From NCBI GenBank assembly GCA_029555925.1, contig JAKPQU010000586.1:1-11999 (forward strand): a stretch of DNA of 11,999 nucleotides, read 5' to 3'. A program made the position numbers and the translations under genes. Position 1 is the first letter of the stretch. Every line of letters starts with the position of its first letter. Below are positions 8,099-11,999 of this stretch, piece by piece. This stretch comes from Bacillota bacterium (GTDB lineage Bacteria; Eremiobacterota; SpSt-956; JAKJGF01). The notes beneath the pieces are model-generated. The model ran no database searches and was not told the origin of the DNA. It worked only from the letters and a program-made list of their open reading frames with translations.

Positions 8099-8748
8099 TT
8101 ATAAACTTTATCAAAATTAGTCTTTGAAAAATCTATTCCACATGCTACAAACATACAGATAGAAAGTATGAAAAGAACACAGTAATAAGTAGTGGCTGCT
8201 GTATCCAGATAAGGCTTAAGCATTATAGCTTTTTTAGGATTGGAGGGATTGACATAACAATCAGTACGTGTACCTGCTGCAAAATCAGCTGCATTGTCAG
8301 GAGCAAGAGAAGGTACGAAAGGGAAACTGTTTTCCGTATACCTGTCTGACTTATACACTATATTATTTACTTTATAGGAATAAACAACATAATAACCGTA
8401 ATAATCCCTGTTTTCCTCATCATCGTGAGATGTAAGTCTTCTTTCGCTTTTTATTATGGTACATGGTGTCTGTATCCATTTATTTGCGTCCTTAACTCTT
8501 ACTATATATTCAACCCCTGTCAGTAAAAACCATAACCCCAGGGTAAAAAGAAGAAGTGATATACGTGTTATAACATAATTCTTGCTGGAAATATTTGCCG
8601 TCATTTCTTTAGGAAGAATGAAAGAAATTAACACGGATATACCTATGGCGAGTATAAAAAAAACTGTCAGATACCCTGTTTCAAACAGTGTCATAATTAT
8701 TAATGTTAATGTGAATAATACAGTGCTGACTATATAGATAACTTTCAT
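8095..8748 (-). CDS. DUF3592-like membrane protein
   Basis: The 217-residue protein has about four membrane segments (about residues 3-22, 27-45, 62-82 and 186-205). Between the last two lies an extracytoplasmic beta-rich domain (about 90-180). Its pattern, WIQTPCTIIKSERR, YVVYSYKVNNIVYKSDRY and then TDCYVNPSNPKKAIM, is characteristic of DUF3592 proteins. That family has no firmly established function. The ATG (8746-8748) is preceded by a good AGGAGA site (complement of 8755-8760). It is the only minus-strand gene in the window. It converges with the TPR gene with the two stop codons overlapping in TTAA (8095-8098), leaving no room for a terminator between them. Its upstream side is the repeat-rich gap. 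Confidence 0.8.
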   Translation of the reverse strand: MKVIYIVSTVLFTLTLIIMTLFETGYLTVFFILAIGISVLISFILPKEMTANISSKNYVITRISLLLFTLGLWFLLTGVEYIVRVKDANKWIQTPCTIIKSERRLTSHDDEENRDYYGYYVVYSYKVNNIVYKSDRYTENSFPFVPSLAPDNAADFAAGTRTDCYVNPSNPKKAIMLKPYLDTAATTYYCVLFILSICMFVACGIDFSKTNFDKVYN

Positions 8749-8809
8749 TTTTATTCTCCTTTCCTTATATGAAAAATATCAGTTATACGTTCTCCGTAAT
8801 TCCTTTATT

Positions 8810-8827
8810 TATAGTTAGCTTCATAAC
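8810..8827 (-). repeat. Solo right end of element B, inverted
   Basis: TATAGTTAGCTTCATAAC matches the reverse complement of the right terminus of B1 and B2 at 17 of 18 bases. It lies ten bases left of the left terminus of B1. No matching opposite end of its own is visible, so it is either a remnant of a truncated element or part of a compound insertion with B1. Confidence 0.7.
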
Positions 8828-8837
8828 AATTTATAAT

Positions 8838-8968
8838 TATAGTGTATTTCATAACTTATTAGAATTTAAGTCGTCGTGACGCGTGACGGGTTTAATCCAT
8901 GCTCATCACGCATTACGCTTTACGCATTACGAGGTCATTATTTATGGATAGTTATGAAACTAACTATA
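8838..8968. mobile_element. MITE-like element B, copy 1 (131 bp)
   Basis: The ends are inverted: left TATAGTGTATTTCATAAC (8838-8855) against right GTTATGAAACTAACTATA (8951-8968), matching at 15 of 18 positions. The same ends and adjoining sequence occur in copy 2 (9235-9322). The interior holds heptamers facing each other: GTGACGC, GTGACGG (8876-8889), then ATCACGC, ATTACGC, TTTACGC, ATTACGA (8905-8932). It is non-coding and has no transposase. Ends of this kind suggest a miniature inverted-repeat element mobilised in trans; TA at the tips may be part of the terminal repeat or a target duplication, which cannot be decided here. Confidence 0.8.
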
Positions 8969-9081
8969 AAATATTATCATGAACAGGGGAATAAAAAAAG
9001 TATTTTTAATGGAAATTAATAATTAAAAAATTATCCGCCTAATAAAAATAGAAAAAGGGAATATTTATTTCGTCACGGTAA

Positions 9082-9155
9082 CAGGTAAAAGACAATATTG
9101 TTATTACCAATCTGCCGGTTAATGACGGAATCTTTAACAAAATGTCTTTTACCTG
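9082..9155. repeat. Palindromic element C
   Basis: CAGGTAAAAGACA (9082-9094) is perfectly complementary to TGTCTTTTACCTG (9143-9155). Pairing continues inward as TTGTTA with TAACAA with two mismatches, giving a stem of about 22 base pairs. The left side, GGTAACAGGTAAAAG, closely resembles the left edge of element A2 (GTAACAGGTAAAAG at 11845-11858), so A and C may share an ancestor. It is non-coding, and only one copy is seen. Confidence 0.7.
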
Positions 9156-9201
9156 GAAACCTTATATTACCGGGGTGAGCATAAATAATTCACAGGTAAT
9201 C

Positions 9202-9218
9202 CCCGTGACGCGTAACGG
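9202..9218. repeat. Two-unit heptamer array
   Basis: GTGACGC (9205-9211) and GTAACGG (9212-9218) follow CCCC and precede AGGA. These are the same flanks as in the array at 7061-7085. It lies between elements C and B2, seventeen bases from the latter. Confidence 0.8.
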
Positions 9219-9234
9219 AGGAAAATGTTTTTAT

Positions 9235-9322
9235 TATAGTGTATTTCATAACTTATTAGAATGTAAGTCGCCGTAACGCGTTACGAGGTCATTATTTATG
9301 GATAGTTATGAAACTAACTATA
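9235..9322. mobile_element. MITE-like element B, copy 2 (88 bp)
   Basis: The termini TATAGTGTATTTCATAAC (9235-9252) and GTTATGAAACTAACTATA (9305-9322) are identical to those of copy 1, and so is nearly all adjoining sequence. The centre differs: one perfect 14-base palindrome, CGTAACGCGTTACG (9272-9285), replaces the longer heptamer block of copy 1, making this copy 43 bases shorter. The whole element can fold end to end with the heptamer palindrome at the tip. It ends 41 bases before the next gene's ATG and so sits in or next to that gene's promoter. Confidence 0.85.
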
Positions 9323-9363
9323 AATGTTCGCCGGTATATAAATAAAGTGGAGGTGTTTTTTTT

Positions 9364-9855
9364 ATGAGAGTAAAACTGATAGGTATTATCTTTTTACTTG
9401 TTATGCTTAATATGACTGTTTTGTATGCGGAAGAAGCGGTGAAAAATACGGAAAAAGCAGTGAATGATACTGGAAGTGATAAACTTACGGAAGAACTTTC
9501 AAGTGATGATGAGAATGTCAGAGAAAAAGCCATTGACAGGATTTTTTCCGAAGCAATTGCAACAGTAAAGGAATCTGTTAAATTTTCCAGTGAAAAAGAG
9601 AATGTCACAGATAGCGAAAAAAAGATTGTAGATTTAACCATGAATGTTCTGGAGAAATATGCGGAAAAATCTTCTGATATAAAAGGAGAAATAAAAAGTG
9701 ATTTAAATAAATTACTTTCTGATCCTGATACAAGAGAGATAATAGCTCCGTTCATAGGTGTTTTTCTTCAGGTAATTAAAGAGGAAATTGCCAGGGAAAA
9801 AGTTTCCGGTGAAAAATCTGAAGAAAGGGGAGATAAATCGTCTGAGAAAAAGTAA
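9364..9855 (+). CDS. Small exported charged helical protein, unknown function
   Basis: The 163-residue protein has a clear signal peptide (MRVK start, hydrophobic core about 6-20, likely cleavage after VLYA at residue 22). The mature part is almost free of aromatic residues, rich in Glu, Lys, Ser and Asp, and predicted mostly helical. The run SSDDENVREKAIDRIFSEA (46-64) resembles the first helix of a HEAT repeat, but no further repeats follow. A more hydrophobic helix lies near 124-140 (REIIAPFIGVFLQVIKEE), and the tail is a Lys/Glu/Ser-rich disordered end. There are no cysteines. I do not recognise the family. The start is secure: GGAGG (9349-9353) lies ten bases before the ATG. Confidence 0.7.
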   Translation: MRVKLIGIIFLLVMLNMTVLYAEEAVKNTEKAVNDTGSDKLTEELSSDDENVREKAIDRIFSEAIATVKESVKFSSEKENVTDSEKKIVDLTMNVLEKYAEKSSDIKGEIKSDLNKLLSDPDTREIIAPFIGVFLQVIKEEIAREKVSGEKSEERGDKSSEKK

Positions 9856-9940
9856 TTTAAAAGTATAGAAATTTTCATTTTTAATGCCGTAAAATAAGCT
9901 TTAGATGAAAATTATATAGAAGCAACTTATCTAAATAATT

Positions 9941-9956
9941 TATAGTGTATTTCATA
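9941..9956 (+). repeat. Solo left end of element B
   Basis: TATAGTGTATTTCATA is identical to the first 16 bases of B1 and B2, then the match stops. No right end follows within the gap, so this looks like a truncated copy. Confidence 0.7.
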
Positions 9957-9981
9957 TATAGCCGGCTCTAAAGTTCTGTTA

Positions 9982-10030
9982 AATGAGCAGTGAGTGGGAA
10001 CAGTCCCATCAATTCACTGCTCATTGTTTT
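9982..10030 (+). terminator. Strong two-part hairpin with T-run, possible terminator or repeat
   Basis: AATGAGCAGTGA (9982-9993) pairs perfectly with TCACTGCTCATT (10014-10025), and inside it TGGGA (9995-9999) pairs with TCCCA (10004-10008) around ACAG. The sequence TTGTTTT follows, which makes it a plausible intrinsic terminator for the small exported gene ending at 9855. The distance from that stop (about 126 bases) and the setting among repeats leave open that it is another palindromic repeat. It separates the upstream gene from fliF. Confidence 0.5.
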
Positions 10031-10118
10031 ACGGGGATTTGTGGATTATATTTAAAAAATTTCTTTTTATGGGAATTTTTTAACATCCTTTACGACTGAA
10101 TAGGTGAGAAGAAAATTT

Positions 10119-10127
10119 TAAGGAGGT
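10119..10127 (+). promoter_or_regulatory. Strong ribosome binding site of fliF
   Basis: TAAGGAGGT lies eight bases before the ATG at 10136. It is close to a full anti-Shine-Dalgarno complement and fixes the fliF start. Confidence 0.85.
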
Positions 10128-10135
10128 ATCGCAAT

Positions 10136-11815
10136 ATGTCAGACAAACAGAAGTTCTTCAATCCTGTTACGGTAATTAAAAACTGGCCTCTCTCCGTAAA
10201 GATAGGTGCCGGTATGATTCTTATAATGGTTATAGCAGGAGGATTGTTCTATAATAATTATCTTTTTAACAGGCAATTGATTTCTATTTACAATAATACC
10301 ATAGAAGCAGACGAGATTGATCAGATGAGAAATATATTGAGTAATTCAGGATATAAAGAAGGAGTGGATTTTGCAGTTCAGACAGCAGATAAAAAATCTG
10401 TCATTCTTGTCAGAAGAGACCTGGCCGGTATGATACAGGATCAACTTGCCGGTGAAGGATTGCCTTCCAATGAAAATAAGGTTCCCGGAACAGGGTTCAG
10501 TTCGACACAGGATCAGATAGAAGATGCCCGGAGAATAGAACTTGAACAGAGGATTGCAAGAGATGTAAAAAATATGGAAGGTATAAAGAAGGCCACAGTT
10601 CATATAGTTCCTCCCAGAGATTCTCTTTTTGAGAATGAAGAAGGCAGACAGCCTGCAAAAGCTTCTGTATATATAGAAACAAAAGAGGGCTATAAAATAA
10701 ACAGCGGAAAAACAGAGAGTATCATGGCACTTGTAGCCAATTCCTTTGAAGGACTTGAGAAAAAGAATGTAGTGGTAGTTGATGAAACCGGTAAAATCCT
10801 TTCCGATGCCGTAATAGCAGGTGATGACCCCAATGGAACTCTCCCTCTTGATGTGAGACAGGCCCGTCAGTATGAACTTCAGGAAAAATATACAAAAAAT
10901 ACGCAGGAATTTCTGGATGGTATACTCGGTAAAGGCCATTCAAAGGTTCTTGTCAATGTGTCCCTTAATTTTGACGGTACAGAAAGAATGATGACTGTTT
11001 ACGGAAATCCCGGCAGCACAGGTGAAACAATGTCTCAGACACAGAACTATACAGGCAGTGACGGAATTATTACCATAGGTGGTCGTTCAATAGGACGGGT
11101 CAATCAGGACGGAAGCTTCAGACCATGCGGAGATGAGGTGGTGCCGGAAAATAATGGAGTACACGTGTTAAGCATGGAGAGATTGAGAGAAAAATATAAT
11201 AAAGGTGACGGAGAAACAGCATCAGACAGAAGTGCCGGTTATGATAAAATAGAAGAACGTTTTAATTATCAGCTTAATTCATATCAGACAAAAATTGTTC
11301 CTGCAACAGGAAAAGTCGAAAAGATAACTGTTGCCCTTGCACTGGATAATGTGCCTGAAAAATATGTACCGGATTTGAAACAGGTTGTAGCTGCCTCTGT
11401 AGGCATCGATGAAGGCAGGGGCGATTTTATAAGTGTTATAAATAAACCCATGCCTCAGGTTCAGGCGGGAACTAATTTACCACCGATTTATAAGCCGGCA
11501 GCCAGGAGTACCAATATTGATGTCAGAAGTCTTATGTGGATATCTATCGTTATAATAATGGTCTGTATTTTAATATACGGTCTTTACCTGATAAAAGAGA
11601 AGAAGACTAATAATGCAAAGATGAAACTCTGTCTTACACCGGGGCCCTCTACAGGAATTAATCCGATTACCGATCTTATAAGTGATAAAGGCGGAAGAAC
11701 TGTAGCTCCCTCCGGCGGAAGAACTGTTGAGCAATTAACCAGTATGGCAAAGGAAAAACCAAATAAAGTTGCAGAATTATTGAAAACCTCATGGATGGCT
11801 GATAAATGGGCGTAA
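10136..11815 (+). CDS. fliF: Flagellar MS-ring protein FliF
   Basis: FliF forms the membrane ring on which the flagellar rotor and export gate are built. The 559 residues match the family's usual length and order. Transmembrane helix 1 (about 22-42) is followed by ring-building motif 1 (about 45-115). Ring-building motif 2 is the YscJ/FliF domain, with IELEQRIARDVKNMEGIKKATVHIVPP (134-160), KASVYIETKEGY and VVVVDETGKILS (212-223). FliF_C/RBM3 (about 240-430) is split by the variable beta-collar region. Transmembrane helix 2 spans about 467-487. The cytoplasmic tail ends with a FliG-binding helix, VEQLTSMAKEKPNKVAELLK (531-550). The tail runs on through TSWMADKWA, and the stop codon lies inside a heptamer array, so the last residues may have been altered by repeat insertion. 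The usual next gene, fliG, does not follow within the 184 bases visible. Confidence 0.95.
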   Translation: MSDKQKFFNPVTVIKNWPLSVKIGAGMILIMVIAGGLFYNNYLFNRQLISIYNNTIEADEIDQMRNILSNSGYKEGVDFAVQTADKKSVILVRRDLAGMIQDQLAGEGLPSNENKVPGTGFSSTQDQIEDARRIELEQRIARDVKNMEGIKKATVHIVPPRDSLFENEEGRQPAKASVYIETKEGYKINSGKTESIMALVANSFEGLEKKNVVVVDETGKILSDAVIAGDDPNGTLPLDVRQARQYELQEKYTKNTQEFLDGILGKGHSKVLVNVSLNFDGTERMMTVYGNPGSTGETMSQTQNYTGSDGIITIGGRSIGRVNQDGSFRPCGDEVVPENNGVHVLSMERLREKYNKGDGETASDRSAGYDKIEERFNYQLNSYQTKIVPATGKVEKITVALALDNVPEKYVPDLKQVVAASVGIDEGRGDFISVINKPMPQVQAGTNLPPIYKPAARSTNIDVRSLMWISIVIIMVCILIYGLYLIKEKKTNNAKMKLCLTPGPSTGINPITDLISDKGGRTVAPSGGRTVEQLTSMAKEKPNKVAELLKTSWMADKWA

Positions 11816-11832
11816 TACGTGATGCGTGATAG
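11812..11832 (+). repeat. Heptamer array overlapping the fliF stop codon
   Basis: The units GTAATAC (11812-11818), GTGATGC (11819-11825) and GTGATAG (11826-11832) run head to tail. The fliF stop TAA (11813-11815) is part of the first unit, and the last alanine codon GCG (11810-11812) touches it. This is the only array in the window that enters a coding region. Confidence 0.8.
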
Positions 11833-11840
11833 AGCCTGAG

Positions 11841-11999
11841 TACCGTAACAGGTAAAAGGGTATCCGTAAAAAGCTTCTGCCTGGCAGGCTCTGGAGAAGA
11901 AAAATTAGTTTTTTCTATAGTATTAGAAATTAACCAGTGGTTAATTTATTGTCTGCAAAACAAATTAAATAAGGCAAATTATTTTTCTTCGTAAGAGCC
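11841..11999. repeat. Palindromic repeat element A, copy 2 (A2), cut by window end
   Basis: It matches A1 (from 6860) with about seven substitutions over the first 92 bases, then carries 35 extra bases (about 11934-11968) before the match resumes through AAGAGCC at the window end. The extra segment contains a perfect nine-base-pair hairpin, AAATTAACC (11927-11935) with GGTTAATTT (11939-11947). Only the left arm and the start of the right arm are visible; by comparison with A1 about 14 more bases should complete the right arm. It lies directly downstream of fliF and its heptamer array. Confidence 0.85.

Larger units (their letters stand above)
8749..9363. other. 615-base gene-free region packed with palindromic elements
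   Basis: No credible coding frame is present. From left to right it holds the ribosome binding site of the minus-strand gene, a solo B end (8810-8827), element B1 (8838-8968), an A-rich stretch, hairpin element C (9082-9155), a two-unit heptamer array (9205-9218) and element B2 (9235-9322). The ribosome binding site GGAGG (9349-9353) of the next gene ends it. The neighbouring genes diverge from this region, so promoters for both should lie here, but I could not pick one with confidence. Confidence 0.8.
9856..10135. other. 280-base gene-free region before fliF
   Basis: No coding frame was seen. It contains a nine-base AT-rich inverted repeat (AATTTTCAT 9870-9878 with ATGAAAATT 9905-9913), a solo left end of element B (9941-9956), a strong hairpin (9982-10025) and the fliF ribosome binding site. 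I found no convincing sigma28 or sigma54 flagellar promoter. Confidence 0.6.

Noticed and set aside
8990..9110. Replication origin with DnaA boxes in the A-rich stretch
   Set aside because: Only loose matches such as TTATCCGCC occur, with no cluster of boxes and no dnaA or dnaN nearby.
9318..9755. 145-codon minus-strand frame opposite the small exported gene
   Set aside because: It is the antisense shadow of a gene with a better start, signal peptide and ribosome binding site; its Ser/Phe-rich product is what reversed Glu/Lys codons give.
10346..10939. 197-codon minus-strand frame inside fliF
   Set aside because: fliF is unmistakable on the plus strand across the same bases; the antisense product is low-complexity Phe/Cys/Tyr-rich.

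Overview
The window is AT-rich DNA (roughly one third G+C by eye) from a bacterium with a flagellum (fliF) and a cell-surface glycan pathway. The family 9 glycosyltransferase resembles heptosyltransferases of LPS synthesis, and two proteins carry signal peptides, so a diderm is likely. The mix of HEAT-repeat, TPR and zinc-ribbon proteins in an AT-rich genome full of intergenic palindromes suggests an uncultured lineage. I cannot name the phylum from sequence alone.

Layout. (1) 1-385: non-coding leader with a good sigma70-type promoter (TTGATT-17-TATAAT). (2) 386-5906: a tight, co-directional five-gene run. It encodes a zinc-ribbon membrane protein, a DPM1-like family 2 glycosyltransferase, a zinc-ribbon SAM methyltransferase, a polytopic membrane protein with a TPR tail, and a family 9 glycosyltransferase with cysteine clusters at both ends. 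Gaps are 35 bases or less and three junctions overlap, so this is probably one operon for building or modifying a surface glycan. (3) 5981-6853: a HEAT-repeat protein preceded by a tandem heptamer array. (4) 6854-7147: palindromic repeat element A1 and another heptamer array. (5) 7148-8098: an exported protein made of eight exact 34-residue TPRs, convergent with a DUF3592-like membrane protein (8095-8748, minus strand). (6) 8749-9363: a 615-base gene-free nest of palindromic elements (B1, C, B2 and a solo B end) and heptamer arrays. (7) 9364-9855: a small exported, highly charged helical protein of unknown function. (8) 9856-10135: a solo B end and a strong hairpin that may be a terminator. 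(9) 10136-11815: fliF, the flagellar MS-ring protein, whose stop codon lies inside a heptamer array. (10) 11841-11999: a second copy of element A, cut by the window edge.

The most distinctive content is the repeat system. A degenerate seven-base unit (GTRAYGC, on either strand) occurs as short tandem arrays in most of the gene-free gaps. It is nested inside or beside at least three families of palindromic miniature elements (A, B, C). None of these families has a transposase in the window. Paired copies differ by clean internal indels, so the elements appear to have moved or been copied and then remodelled. The genes themselves are mostly recognisable families; I see no defence system, CRISPR array or phage module.
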